Below are positions 22,107 to 35,056 of a stretch of 64,000 nucleotides of DNA, one piece after another. The stretch is from the NCBI RefSeq assembly GCF_964340395.1, contig NC_135559.1:17344550-17408549 (forward strand). The letters run 5' to 3'. The stretch is from Glandiceps talaboti. Taxonomy: Eukaryota > Hemichordata > Enteropneusta > Spengelidae. The position numbers were made by a program, and so were the translations under genes. The notes beneath the pieces are model-generated. The model ran no database searches and was not told the origin of the DNA. It saw only the letters and a program-made list of their open reading frames with translations. Each line of letters begins with the position of its first letter. The stretch's first letter is position 1.

Positions 22107-25100
22107 CTCTATTCACCCTTGTCTGGAAATGAACACAACTACTCTACAGGAGGTAAGTTATAATAAAGGAAGGATTATTTACTACCTTATTACTAGTTAT
22201 ATGCATTATTTATACTAGAGTTTAATTGGATATAAGTCCTTGTGTATAAAATATTCTTGGTAAATATCATGTACTTCACACTTATTCAAAAGAAATATAT
22301 ATAATGATGTAAAAAAATTATTTAGTTATAGATTACTAGTTCGTTATGTAAATGTATGTATACAGATTATTACGGAATAGATTTCAGTCATGTGTTGTAG
22401 TAAAATGGACAAATATTTGAGTGTATCTAGATAGACATTAAAGATATTCATTTCACATATGTCACACTAATTTACAGTGTAGTTGATTCAATGTCATGAA
22501 TTATATAAATAATATCTTTCTTTTTATCCTTCTTTACTGTGAATTTTGATATCCTGTCTATTCATCCTTGTCTGGAAATGAACACAACTACTCTACAGGC
22601 GGTAAGTTATAATAAAGGAAGGATTATTTACTACCTTATTACTGGTTATATGCATTATTTTTATTAGAGTTTAATTGGATATAAATCCTTGCGTATAAAA
22701 TATTCTTGGTAAATATCATGTACTTCACACTTATTCAAAAGAAATATATATAATGATGTAAATTCTTTTATTTAGTTAAAGATTACTAGTTCGTTATGAA
22801 AATGTATGTATACAGATTATTACAGAATAGATTTCAGTCATGTGTGGTATTAAAATGGACAAATATTAGAGTATATCTAGATAGACAGTAAAGATATTCA
22901 TTTCACATATGTCACATTAATTTACAGTGTAGTTGATCATCAATGTCATGAATTATATAAATGATATCTTTCTTTTTATCCTTTTTTCCTGTGAATTTTG
23001 ATATCCTGTCTATCCATCCTTGTCTGGAAATGAACACAACTATTCTACAGGAGGTAAGTTATAATAAAGGAAATATTATTTACTACCTTATTACTAGTTA
23101 TATGCAATATTTATATTAAAGTTTAATTGGATATAAGTCATTGTGTATAAAATATTCTTGGTAAATATCATGTACTTCACACTTATTTAAAAGAAATATA
23201 TATAATGATGTAAAATGTTTTATTTAGTTATAGATTACTAGTTAGTTATGTAAATGTATGTATACAGATTATTACAGAATAAATTTTAGTCATGTGTTGT
23301 AGTAAAATGGACAAATATTTGAGTGTATCTAGATAGACAGTAAAGATATTCATTTCACATATGTCACATTAATTTACAGTGTAGTTGATCATCAATGTCA
23401 TGAATTATATAAATAATATCTTTCTTTTTATCCTTTTTTCCTGTGAATTTTGATATCCTGTCTATTCATCCTTGTCTGGAAATGAACACAACTATTCTAC
23501 AGCGTGTAAGTTATAATAAAGGAAGGATTATTTACTACCTTATTACTAGTTATATGTATTATTTATATTAGAGTTTAATTGGATATAAGTCCTTGTGTAT
23601 AAAATATTCTTGGTAAATATCATGTACTTCACACTTATTTAAAAGAAATATATATAATGATGTAAAATGTTTTATTTAGTTATAGATTACTAGTTCGTTA
23701 TGTAAATGTATGTATACAGATTATTACAGAATAGATTTTAGTCATGTGTTGTAGTAAAATGGACAAATATTTGAGTGTATCTAGATAGACAGTAAAGATA
23801 TTCATTTCACATATGTCACATTAATTTACAGTGTAGTTGATCATCAATGTCATGCATTATATAAATAATATCTTTCTTTTTATCCTTCTTTCCTGTGATC
23901 TCAATATCCTGTCTATTCATCCTTGTCTGGAAATGAAAACAACTATTCTACAGGAGGTAAGTTATAATAAAGGAAGGATTATTTACTACCTTATTACTAG
24001 TTATATGCATTATTTATATAAGAGTTTAATTGGATATAAGTCCTTGTATATTAAATATTCTTGGTAAATAACACATATTTCACACTTATTCAAAATAATT
24101 ATATATAATGATGTAAATTATTTTATTTAGTTAAAGATTACTAGTTCGTTATGTAAATGTATGTATACAGATTATTATAGAATAGATTTTAATAAAGTGT
24201 TGTAGTAAAATGGACAAATATTTGAGTGTATCTAGATAGACATTAAAGATATTCATTTCACATATGTCACATTAATTTACAGTGTAGTTGATCATCAATG
24301 TCATGCATTATATAAATAATATCTTTCTTTTTATCCTTCTTTCCTGTGATCTCAATATCCTGTCTATTCATCCTTGTCTGGAAATGAAAACAACTATTCT
24401 ACAGGAGGTAAGTTATAATAAAGGAAGAATTATTTACTACCTTATTACTAGTTATATGCATTATTTATATTAGAGTTTAATTGGATGTAAATCCTTGTGT
24501 ATAACATATTGTTGGTAAATATCATATTCTTCACACTTATTTAATAGAAATACATATAATGATGTAATTTTTTTATTTAGTTATAGATTGTTAGTTCGTT
24601 ATGTAAATGTATGTATACTGATTATTACAGAATAGATTTTAGTCATGTGTTGTAGTAAAATGGACAAATATTTGATTGTATCTAGATAGACAGTACAGAT
24701 ATTCATTTCACATATATCACATTAATTTACAGTGTAGTTGATCATCAATGTCATGAATTATATAAATAATATCTTTCTTTTTATCCTTCTTTCCTGTGAT
24801 CTCAATATTATGTCTATCTATCCTTGTCTGGAAATGTACACAACTACTCTACAGACTGTAAGTTATAATAAAGGAAGGATTATTTACTACCTTATTACTA
24901 GTTATATGCATTATTTATATTAGAGTTTAATTGGATATAAGTCCTTGTCTATAAAATATTCTTGGTAAATATCATGTACTTCACACTTATTCAAAAGAAA
25001 TATATATAATGATGTAAAAATTTTAATTTAGTTATAGATTACTAGTTCGTTATGTAAATGTATGTATACAGATTATTACGGAATAAATTTTAGTCATGTG

Positions 25101-28100
25101 TTGTAGTAAATTGGACAAATATTTGAGTGTATCTAGATAGACAGTAAATATATTTATTTTACATATGTCACACTAATTTACAGTGTAGTTGATCATCAAT
25201 GTCATGAATTATATGAATAATATCTTTCTTTTTATCCTTCTTTCCTGTGATCTCAATATTATGTCTATCCATCCTTGTCTGGAAATGAACACAACTATTC
25301 TACAGATTGTAAGTTATAATAAAGGAAGGGTTATTTACTACCTTATTACTAGTTATATGCATTATTTATATTTGAGTTTAATTGATATAAGTCCTTGTCT
25401 ATAAAATATTGTTGGTAAATATCATGTACTTCACACTTATTCAAAAGAAATATATATAATGATGTAAATTCTTTAATTTAGTTATAGATTACTAGTTCGT
25501 TATGTAAATGTATGTATACAGATTATTACGGAATAGATTTTAGTCATGTGTTGTATTAAAATGGACAAATATTTGAGTGTATCTAGATAGACAGTAAATA
25601 TATTCATTTCACATATGTCACACTAATTTAAAGTGTAGTTGATCATCAATGTCATGAATTATATAAATAATATCTTTCTTTTTATCCTTCTTTCCTGTGA
25701 ATTTTAATATCCTGTCTATCCATCCTTGTCTTGAAATGAACACAACTATTCTACAGGAGGTAAGTTATTATAAAGGAAGGATTATTTACTACCTTATTAC
25801 TAGTTATATGCATTATTTATACTAGAGTTTAATTGGATATAAGTCCTTCTGTATAAAATATTCTTGGTAAATATCATGTACTTCACTCTTATTCAAAAGA
25901 AATATATATAATGATGTACAATTTTTAATTTAGTTATAGATTACTAGTTCGTTATGTAAATGTATGTATACAGATTATTACGGAATAAATTTTAGTCATG
26001 TGTTGTAGTAAATTGGACAAATATTTGAGTGTATCTAGATAGACAGTAAATATATTTATTTTACATATGTCACACTAATTTACAGTGTAGTTGATCATCA
26101 ATGTCATGAATTATATGAATAATATCTTTCTTTTTATCCTTCTTTCCTGTGATCTCAATATTATGTCTATCCATCCTTGTCTGGAAATGAACACAACTAT
26201 TCTACAGTTAGTAAGTTATACTAAAGGAAGGATTATTTACTACCTTATTACTAGTTATATGCATTATTTATATTAGAGTTTAATTGATATAAGTCCTTGT
26301 CTATAAAATATTGTTGGTAAATATCATGTACTTCACACTTATTCAAAAGAAATATATATAATGATGTAAATTCTTTAATTTAGTTATAGATTACTAGTTC
26401 GTTATGTAAATGTATGTATACAGATTATTACGGAATAGATTTTAGTCATGTGTTGTATTAAAATGGACAAATATTTGAGTGTATCTAGATAGACAGTAAA
26501 TATATTCATTTCACATATGTCACACTAATTTAAAGTGTAGTTGATCATCAATGTCATGAATTATATAAATAATATCTTTCTTTTTATCCTTCTTTCCTGT
26601 GAATTTTAATATCCTGTCTATCCATCCTTGTCTTGAAATGAACACAACTATTCTACAGGAGGTAAGTTATTATAAAGGAAGGATTATTTACTACCTTATT
26701 ACTAGTTATATGCATTATTTATACTAGAGTTTAATTGGATATAAGTCCTTCTGTATAAAATATTCTTGGTAAATATCATGTACTTCACTCTTATTCAAAA
26801 GAAATATATATAATGATGTACAATTTTTAATTTAGTTATAGATTACTAGTTCGTTATGTAAATGTATGTATACATTTTATTACATAATAGATTTCTGTCA
26901 TGTGTTGTAGTAAATTGGACAAATATTTGAGTGTATCTAGATAGACAGTAAATATATTTATTTTACATATGTCACACTAATTTACAGTGTAGTTGATCAT
27001 CAATGTCATGAATTATATAAATAATAGCTTTCTTTTTATCCTTCTTTCCTGTGAACTCAATATTATGTCTGTCCATCCTTGTCTGGAAATGAACACAACT
27101 ATTCTACAGATTGTAAGTTATAATAAAGGAAGGGTTATTTACTACCTTATTACTAGTTATATGCATTATTTATATTTGAGTTTAATTGATATAAGTCCTT
27201 GTCTATAAAATATTCTTGGTAAATATCATGTACTTCACACTTATTCAAAAGAAATATATATAATGATGTAAATTCTTTTATTTAGTTATAGATTACTAGT
27301 TCGTTATGTAAATGTATGTATACAGATTATTACGGAATAGATTTTAGTCATGTGTTGTATTAAAATGGACAAATATTTGAGTGTATCTAGATAGACAGTA
27401 AATGTATTCATTTCACATATGTCACACTAATTTAAAGTGTAGTTGATCATCAATGTCATGAATTATATAAATAATATCTTTCTTTTTATCCTTCTTTCCT
27501 GTGAATTTTAATATCCTGTCTATCCATCCCTGTCTGGAAATGAACACAACTATTCTACAGGTTGTAAGTTATAATATAGGAAGGATTATATACTACCTTA
27601 TTACTAGTTATATACATTATTTATATTAGAATTTAATTGGATATAAGTCCTTGTGTATAAAATATTCTTGGTAAATATCATGTACTTCACACTTATTCAA
27701 AAGAAATATATATAATGATGTAAATTTTTTTAATTTAGTTATAGATTACTAGTTCGTTATGTAAATGTATGTATGCAGATTATTTCGGAATAGATTTCAG
27801 TCATGTGTGGTATTAAAATGGACAAATATTTGAGTGTATCTAGATAGACAGTAAAGATATTCATTTCATATATGTCAAAGTAATTTACAGTGTAGTTGAT
27901 CATCAATGTCATGAACTATATAAATAATATCTTTCTTTTTATCCTTGTCTCCTGTGAATTTTAATATCCTGTCTATTCATCCTTGTCTGGAAATGAACAC
28001 AACTACTCTACAGGACGTAAGTTATAATAAAGGAAGGATTATTTACTACCTTATTACTAGTTATATGCATTATTTATATTAGAGTTTAATTGGATATAAG

Positions 28101-28415
28101 TCCTTGTATATAAAATATTCTTGGTAAATATCATGTACTTACACTTATTCAAAAGAAATATATATACTGATGTAATTTTTTATTTCGTTATAGATTACTA
28201 GTTATTTATATAAATGTATGTATACATTTTATTACTTAATAGATTTCTGTCATGTGTGGTAGTAAATTGGACAAATATTTGAGTGTATCTAGATTGACAG
28301 TAATGATATTAATTTCACATATGTCACACTTATTTACAGTGTAGTTGATCATCAATTTTAATGAATTATATACAAATATCTTTCTTTCTTTTTCTCCTTT
28401 GAATTTCAATATCTT
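22107..28415 (+). repeat. 451-bp tandem array of splice-site pairs around a variable triplet (microexon-like)
   Basis: Fourteen units repeat with spacing 449-453 bases. Each has a pyrimidine-rich tract (TTTCTTTTTATCCTTC), an AG-free stretch of roughly 70-80 bases, the word CTACAG, three variable bases, then GTAAGTTA. The flanking CTACAG and GTAAGTTA are invariant in all fourteen. The triplets, in order at 22150, 22599, 23051, 23503, 23954, 24405, 24855, 25306, 25757, 26208, 26659, 27110, 27561 and 28014, are GAG, GCG, GAG, CGT, GAG, GAG, ACT, ATT, GAG, TTA, GAG, ATT, GTT, GAC. The array lies in the sense orientation in the intron between the death-fold and P-loop exons. Open frames of 60-76 codons across the units run through the pyrimidine tract and are not coding. 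That the triplets are exons is inferred. Confidence 0.85.
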
Positions 28416-28619
28416 GTATTTCAATGAATTTGAAGTGCCCAGTTAAAAATTAATTTGTTTGTTCCTTGGATTAAATGTTCACATCACTTTTACTCTGCCT
28501 GTAAATTGAAATTGAAGAATGTTTATTTTTTGCGAATTATCTAATTACAATTGAATCATGTACACATCAAATGTCCTTTTTCAATATCTGAAATGCAATT
28601 CTGAAATCAAATATTTCAG

Positions 28620-28635
28620 CTGAAGATGTGATTGA
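28620..28635 (+). CDS. Possible 16-nt linker microexon
   Basis: TATTTCAG is followed by CTGAAGATGTGATTGA and then GTAAGTTG. The 16 bases run phase 1 to phase 2 and would encode EDVI, much like the linker exon at 44,058, which encodes EDVDI with the same phases. It may be a real alternative exon or a relic of duplication of the 3' linker. No following exon of the right phase was found nearby. Confidence 0.35.
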
Positions 28636-28751
28636 GTAAGTTGTTAGAAAACTGTGTATAAAGCAATATCTACAGAGATGATCATAGATTAGACCTCTTC
28701 CAGCTGAACTTCAATTACAATTTCATAAACTATTTTTTATAAATGTCTTTC

Positions 28752-28840
28752 TTGTTTCTGCCAATGAATTTGAATATCCTGTCTGCCCTTCCTTGTCTGG
28801 AAATGAACACAACCACTCTACAGCCTATAAGTTATGATTC
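28752..28840 (+). repeat. Diverged outlier copy of the array core
   Basis: About 810 bases after the last regular unit, the core around CCTTGTCTGGAAATGAACAC and CTCTACAG is still well preserved, although the rest of the unit is not. The triplet is CCT and the following donor is changed from GT to AT, so the splice pair looks inactivated. Confidence 0.7.
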
Positions 28841-31330
28841 ATAATACTTCCAAGACTAATTATTCAATTGTAAGAATTTAAGGTCTTATTCACAAATTAT
28901 ATGTTTTAAAAAAGATATGAATTACAATAACAACAAAAATGCATGTATTAAATATGTCATATTGACTGTGCAATGGCAGAGTGGCGACAGAAACTTATAT
29001 AATATTGCCATGGAGCCAACTCCTAAATACATATTAATATTCTTCTCTTTTGAGATAGGTATCGATGAGGTTTAATTAATGTTCTTTTTTTATCCATTTC
29101 TTCCACTGTCGTCCGCTTTGTTGTTAATCTCTATGGTGATTAGTTTAATATTGATGTGATAAAGAGGGTAAGTACTAAAAACAATCATGAAATTGTAAAA
29201 GTCATGTTTAACTATGAATTGGCATTATGGCAATATGAATAAATATATCACATGTTTTAAAGTTTACATGAAATGCTAGTAATTTCATTGGCTTTTAAAG
29301 TCTATTTTAGCTTTTAAAAAATGGGTTCATATTCCTAGTTTGTGCGCATCAGCTAGAAAGTCTCAAAAGTAGTTGTCTCTCTGATCCTTACAGAGTTTCA
29401 AAATGTTGTTTTAGCAAAGGTCATGTTCAATATTTATTTATGAATCACTAATTATCAGTACCTGCAATACCATTTTACCTCTTGCTAGTGGCTCATAATA
29501 GAAGAGCTAGACTTCATTGCAATGGGTGTTGTATAGTACATTGACTATTTGTATAGCTGTTTCCGTTAGATAAGGGAACCGTCATTATTTACAGTGGGGT
29601 GGAGGGTCAGAGGAATTGAGGGGGGGCACTCGAAAATGTCAATATCTTAGGGGATTACTGGAAAATAAGAGAAACGGGGGAGGGGGTACTCAAACAAAAT
29701 TGTCACTCATCAGTGTGATGCACTATCATATATAATACTCTGAAGTAAACTTTTAATACAACAAAAAATGTAACTTTTATTTTCAACTTAAATATAATAA
29801 ACAAATGATGTAGTAAAAATACTTCATGTAAGTTCTCGTTTCTACTGTTTTATACAGATACCCTCTAGAAATTTCTCTGAAAATACACAAACTGTTTTAA
29901 TATGGCATTGTAATTATATTATCAATGATTTTTTAGCAGTACTGTATCCTACTTTGAGTTGAAAACATTAGATGACAACACTTTGCTATTACAGATTACA
30001 TATCAACTGTGTATATAACATCTTTGAGATCTGATCATGTTTATGTCTGACAATTTTAAAATGGTCCAAGTTCTGTGCCATTCAGGAAAGTACAGACATT
30101 CAACACTTGGTAGAAGTGACAATAATAAATATGACAAATAAAATAGTAAAGATTGTGAAAATAAAGTGTGTATACATGTATACTATATGAATAAAATATT
30201 ATAAATGTCTGTGGTTCAACCTTTTATGAATTCAGTAAAAGTATGAATTGCAATCAATTCCTGTTGAGACTATAAGTGTGGATATGTAGAAAAATGTAAT
30301 AAAGCTTTTGCTGTAGAACAGCTTAGAAAAAAGAAAGCATTTAAAACTCCTATGTCACATCCATTCAAGAAAATCATTATTCTTATTTTTTAGTTAAAGA
30401 AGCTGTAACTTGTTTCTTCACTATCCCTGATTATAGCAGTATGGCTTTCAAAAACACTATTCAAAAATTTATAAAACCGATTTTTCCTTTCACCAAACGT
30501 GATTTTCTAAATTGTTCAAAGTGGTCTATCAGGACGCAGTGTAATGGAATTGTTCTGGACAATTAAACATTTTTGGAAAAGGATAATTGCAACATAATTA
30601 CATCCATTGTTTACTATATAATTATTTTAAAATAATTATTCTATCAAACAATTTGATTCATATTAAATGAAATGAAAGAGTCACTGCCTTCTAAAAACAC
30701 ATCACTTTATATTATTAATATATGCAGTGTGTGTGTGTATGTGGGGAGGGGAGTGTCACTCAAATGTATCATGTCAGATGGGGGTGATATTAATGTTTTT
30801 GAGCAAAACGGTGGAGGGGGGGCTTCCCATATTTCAATTTTTTCATTACCATTCTTGCAACCCCCCCCCCCAGCCATAAATAATAACAGCCCCATAAGTA
30901 AACTGCCAAGTTCAGATGAGGATTAGCACTAAGGAGTCTGACAGATTTAGAGAGAAAGTTGGCCAAATATAAAAGAAGAATCCCAAAGTAATTCTCATGA
31001 CTCTTATAAGACAACACTCATACAAGAATGAATGATATGTATACATGTGTTTTCTATATAATTTATACTTATCTATTATTTTTGTTTTTGTTGTTTCTGC
31101 ATGTTGTTTATGACTCTAGATAATGTATTTTTACATTATGTCATGTCATATACTATACTACTAAACTATACTATGGTTGAACCCTGGCCTTTAATATACA
31201 TTTGTATTAGATTACACGTTTTCTGAGATAAGCTCCTCTCAAACACTCTTTTGACTAAATGTGAAATCCCAAAAAAAAATCACAGACTGGTAGAGACAAT
31301 TAAAGTGAGATAGTCGTATTATAATTATAG
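28841..31330. other. Intron sequence, no clear gene
   Basis: A weak candidate exon (29,144-29,167) lies between a TTAG acceptor and a GGTAAGT donor but lacks support. G-rich and C-rich runs at about 29,593-29,690 and 30,740-30,873 belong to a dispersed repeat family. Nothing else was recognised. Confidence 0.5.
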
Positions 31331-31558
31331 GAATTAACAATGAAGCTCGTTCTATTACACAGCAACTTGAAAAGGCAGCTAATCAGAAAGGTACTCATAA
31401 AAAACTATATCGTGGACGGATAATGTTTGTTGGAGCTTTTGGTTCCGGAAAAACATCAACTAAACGGAGTCTTTTCAACGAAGCATTTGAGGATTTACAC
31501 TTGAGTACAGATGGAGCTGATATTTATGGCATTGATATAACTGAATGGATAATTAAAG
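31331..31558 (+). CDS. Roc-COR gene, P-loop exon of the Roc GTPase
   Basis: The exon lies between TTATAG and AAAGGTAATT and is 228 bases, phase 1 to phase 1. It encodes a charged helix, a basic stretch (KKLYRGRIMF) and the Walker A/G1 loop VGAFGSGKTSTKRSLF, then a switch-I-like segment. This is the first GTP-binding motif of a Roc (Ras of complex proteins) domain. Splicing to the next exon restores frame through a GAC codon. The gene has the family layout Roc followed by COR, with death-fold domains at both ends; such proteins act in signalling and cell-death pathways, but this protein's role is inferred from architecture only. Confidence 0.85.
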
Positions 31559-31684
31559 GTAATTTACTTTAAAGGCTTATATTTTCACTAAAAGAATTAG
31601 AATGTTGTGGATAGTAAGATCACATACACTATATTAAGGGACAAGATTCGATGTTGAATGAAAAACTTAATGTACACCCCCTTT
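31559..31684. other. Start of the P-loop intron
   Basis: The intron runs from 31,559 to 37,335 and is packed with repeats described separately. This first part is unique sequence. Confidence 0.6.
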
Positions 31685-32290
31685 TCCAATATGGCCGCCT
31701 GGCAGCCATTTTGTTTGAGATTAATTTATATGTCCAAAGCCATAAGTCAGACATGCTTGAACAGATCTCATTCAAAGTTGATTAGGACAGTGGTCTATGA
31801 CATACATGTCCATGTCCATTTTCGTTGTGATACGATCCAATATGGCTGCCTGGCAGCCATTTTGTTTGTGAATTTTCCATGTCCAAAGCCATAACTCAGA
31901 CATGCTTGAACAGATCTCATTCAAAGTTAGTATTAGGACAGTGTTCTATGATATACATGTGCATATCCATTTTCGTCGTGTTACGATCCAATATGGCTGC
32001 CTGGCAGCCATTTTGTTTGTGAATTTTCCATGTCCAAAGCAATAACTCAGACATGCTTGAACAGATCTCATTCAAAGTTGGTATTATCACAGTGTTCTAT
32101 GACATACATGTGCATATTCATTGTTGTTGTGATACGATCCAATATGGCCGCCTGGCAGCCATTTTGTTTGCGATTTTTCTATGTCCAAAGACATAACTCA
32201 GACATGCTTGAATAGATCATATTCAAAGTTGGTATTAGGACAGTGTTCTATGACATACATGTGCATATCCATTTTCATCGTGATATGATT
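31685..32290 (+). repeat. 151-bp tandem repeat, about four copies
   Basis: Units begin at 31,685, 31,836, 31,987 and 32,139 with TCCAATATGGC and contain GGCAGCCATTTTGTTTG and TGTCCAAAGCCATAA. The fifth start is degenerate near 32,288. They lie within the intron and are non-coding. Confidence 0.85.
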
Positions 32291-32808
32291 CCCCCATACC
32301 CGACCAATCCTGTTGTAGGCATGTTCCATGTCCAACAAGCAGACACAACATATCTAAGTCTGTTTGGTTTAAGTTCACAAGTGTTGTTGCGTGATCAGAG
32401 TAGTGATAATTCCTTAAAACCCAATCATAGCGGGGACTATGGCATTCTCAATGACTTGTTATATGTGTAAGGTGTGAAAGAAAAGTTAATTGTGTATTGT
32501 TCCCAAAAATCAAATTTTTATCACATTTTTCAACCAAAGTGCACATCTCTGGTGAGGTCATTTTCATTTTTACAATTCTCCTTCTACATACCCTAAGTAA
32601 TACCCCCATCAAATATCAAGACGACCAGTCTTGCGGTGTTTGACTTGAAGTCATTACATACATACACACATCTACACATGCATTCTTATTCAATGCATCA
32701 ATGCATTCAAATATACATACTTATATTGCACATTCACAGACATACAAATGTACGTGTTTACACACACACACACACATACATACATACATACAACATAGAA
32801 ATGCATAA

Positions 32809-32916
32809 GGATGAGTTATACAGCCCGAATATATAAATACAATCCGATACTTTGAATCAAAGTTCCTTATCAAGGCACGACATAAAGCAGGTTACCACCC
32901 AACTATATATCTAAAT
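32809..32916 (+). repeat. Left member of an inverted repeat pair bracketing LINE and ribozyme
   Basis: GAGTTATACAGCCCGAATAT through AACTATATATCTAAAT is matched in reverse complement at 35,375-35,483. Shared words include AAATACAATCCGA and ACATAAAGCA (diverged in places). The pair may be ends of one composite element. Confidence 0.6.
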
Positions 32917-33088
32917 GTTATGGAATAGAATGACAACTGCGCAAGTATTTATCAATGGTTAGGTACAGGCAAAAAGATTTTTAAATCACGTGCACCATAA
33001 AGAACCACATAGAACATGCCTGAAAGAGAGAATAAGTGTAGATATTAGGGAATGATATAAATAATGTATTAATTCCATGGGGGTCCAG

Positions 33089-33160
33089 CATACATACATA
33101 CATACATACATACATAAATACATACATATATACATACATACATACATACATACATACACA
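33089..33160. repeat. (CATA)n microsatellite
   Basis: A CATACATA tract with a few interruptions adjoins the 3' end of the LINE fragment. A second one at about 34,746-34,768 adjoins its 5' end, so the tract may have been the target site. Confidence 0.9.
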
Positions 33161-33164
33161 TTTT

Positions 33165-34740
33165 ATTTATTATTTATTAAGCCGTGTACACAAGAAGTGA
33201 CATTGGCAAGAAAATATACCAAATGAAACACTGATGTTTACAACGTCTTGAAAATATTAGGTATATCACTGAGATATTTAGCTGTGACACTTGGTAGGGT
33301 ATCATCTACAAATGAAAAAAATTTACTTAAATAGAGAATGATTATCAAATTTAAGTAACTGCGACTGTAAACTAAATAAAATGTCCAAGTATTCATCTCT
33401 TATCTTCTGATTTTTTTTCATTTTTACACAGTAATGCACAGTGAAATTCATCTCCAATACTCGAGCTACACAAGGTGCATAATCTCTGTTTTCTTTCAAT
33501 GTTCTTGTAACAGCCAGTTTCAATTGGTTTGAAATCCTTAATTTTGTAACAGATATTCTATCAAAAGTGTTTCTAACAACAGATAAATATTTTTCACATT
33601 GAAAAGTGAACTTAATTTTTGAATAAACACGAAGTTTATTGTAACTTGCCACAGATTTCTTCCACAAGTCAATAAATTTTGATTTCAAAGAATCTTTAAC
33701 TTTCTTTAATATAGTAGACAATTTATAATTCTCACCAACTATAAAATGGGAACAGTTACATAATGAAAATACTAAATGAACAAAATCAAGATATATGGAA
33801 TGGTGTTTTTCATGCAACCTCAATTCTAATTTGTATGCATAATCAAGTAAAGATGCCTCTTTAACTTGTTTTAACCGAAACCAATATTTGACAACATTTT
33901 CAATAACAGTAATTAGTAATGGAAAACGACCTAATTCACCTAAACATGCATGAATACATGATGTTTTGTTAACTCCAAGCATATATCTGCATTCTTTTAT
34001 GTGTGTAAATTCAATATCATTCATCATAGGCTTAGGAAAGTATTCATTGAATTTACCAACATCAACTCTACGGAATATGTAGGCACCCCAAACTTCAGAT
34101 CCATATAATAATATTGGTTTGACCAAAGAGTCAAAGAGATGCAATTGAACATCAACTTAAACTCCATTATGTGTATTAAAGTTAGTGTACAAGCAAACAG
34201 AGATCTCAAAGCTTTATTCTCAAAGCCACTCTAGTATTTTTGAAATTTCCTGAAGGGGTTAATGAAATACCTAAATAAGTGTAGGATGCAACAATATCCA
34301 TTCTTTCATTATAAATAAAGAAACTATATTTAAGTGGTTTAAAATTAGAATTGAACACCATAACTTTTGTCTTTTTAAGACTCACTGTTAGTTGCTATTT
34401 GTTACATTCATTGCATTTGTTGGATTCAAGTAATCTCAGTGAATGTTGTAAACCATGACTAGAAGTTGACATTACAATATCATCAGCGAACATAAGGATC
34501 GGTAATTTCTTATCTATCAACAAGGGAGGATCAATACATTTTCTGTGAAGTAACATTGGCAAATCATTAATGAATAGGTTGAACAGTGTGGGACTTAGAT
34601 TACAACCTTGTCTGGTACCAATATTATTATAAATACACGTGATGACTTGTTTTGATAATTTGTAGAACAATCCTAAATGCCAAACACTATCAAAAGCTTT
34701 CTTAAGCAACAAGCAAACACATGTTTTGATCTACTTTTTT
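33165..34740 (-). mobile_element. Decayed, 5'-truncated non-LTR retrotransposon (LINE)
   Basis: On the minus strand, the segment 34,712-34,395 encodes reverse transcriptase motifs: KKAFDSVWHLGLFYKL (motif A region), GTRQGCNLSPTLFNLFIND (motif B) and LMFADDIVM (catalytic FADD). Thumb-like sequence (KTKVMVFN, YTYLGISLTP) follows in broken frames. The open stretch 34,144-33,323 (273 codons) encodes the C-terminal region with LLYGSEVWG, LGELGRFPLL and a degenerate Cys/His end (KIRDEYL). It resembles Jockey/CR1-type LINEs. It lacks an endonuclease domain, has frameshifts and is flanked by (CATA)n tracts at both ends. It is a dead insertion in the intron. Confidence 0.85.
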
Positions 34741-34775
34741 TGTAGAACATACATACATACATACATACTTATAGG

Positions 34776-34855
<80 letters not shown>
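34776..34855. repeat. (AT)n microsatellite, left of the ribozyme segment
   Basis: A pure AT tract of about 80 bases. Together with a longer one at 35,263-35,373 it brackets the hammerhead and palindrome segment. Confidence 0.95.
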
Positions 34856-34858
<3 letters not shown>

Positions 34859-34950
34859 GACTGGATGTAGATAAAACCACATAAAAGTGCTCAATACGGG
34901 TAGTAGAGCGAATTATATACAGGTTTTGAAAATTTGAACCAAATTATATG

Positions 34951-35010
34951 CTATAGACCCTACAGAACCGTTTCGTAAGGTGCGTAGTCCTCACTCATCA
35001 GGGGTAGAAT
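34951..35010 (-). ncRNA. Hammerhead ribozyme motif, minimal type I
   Basis: On the minus strand the invariant core is complete: CTGATGA (35,001-34,995), a 6-bp stem II (GTGAGG paired with CCTTAC, loop ACTACGCA), then GAAAC (34,974-34,970). A very short stem III follows (C-G and one wobble pair around GTTC), then GTA, a permitted cleavage triplet, with cutting expected between 34,961 and 34,960. Stem I can form between CTACCC before the core and GGGT after the cleavage site. Short stem III type I hammerheads are known from Penelope-like retroelements and retrozymes, which suggests a retroelement remnant. Self-cleavage has not been shown here. Confidence 0.75.
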
Positions 35011-35056
35011 GGAATATAGTATCTGCGTTTCCTTACCGTTAAATATATATATATAT

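Noticed and set aside
23837-27208. Series of 61-76-codon open frames in the 451-bp array
   Set aside because: They run through the pyrimidine tract and splice sites, encode Phe/Leu/Ile runs and arise simply because the unit is repeated.
29144-29167. 24-nt exon between TTAG and GGTAAGT
   Set aside because: It fits only phase 0, which matches neither neighbouring exon, and in phase 1 it starts with a stop.
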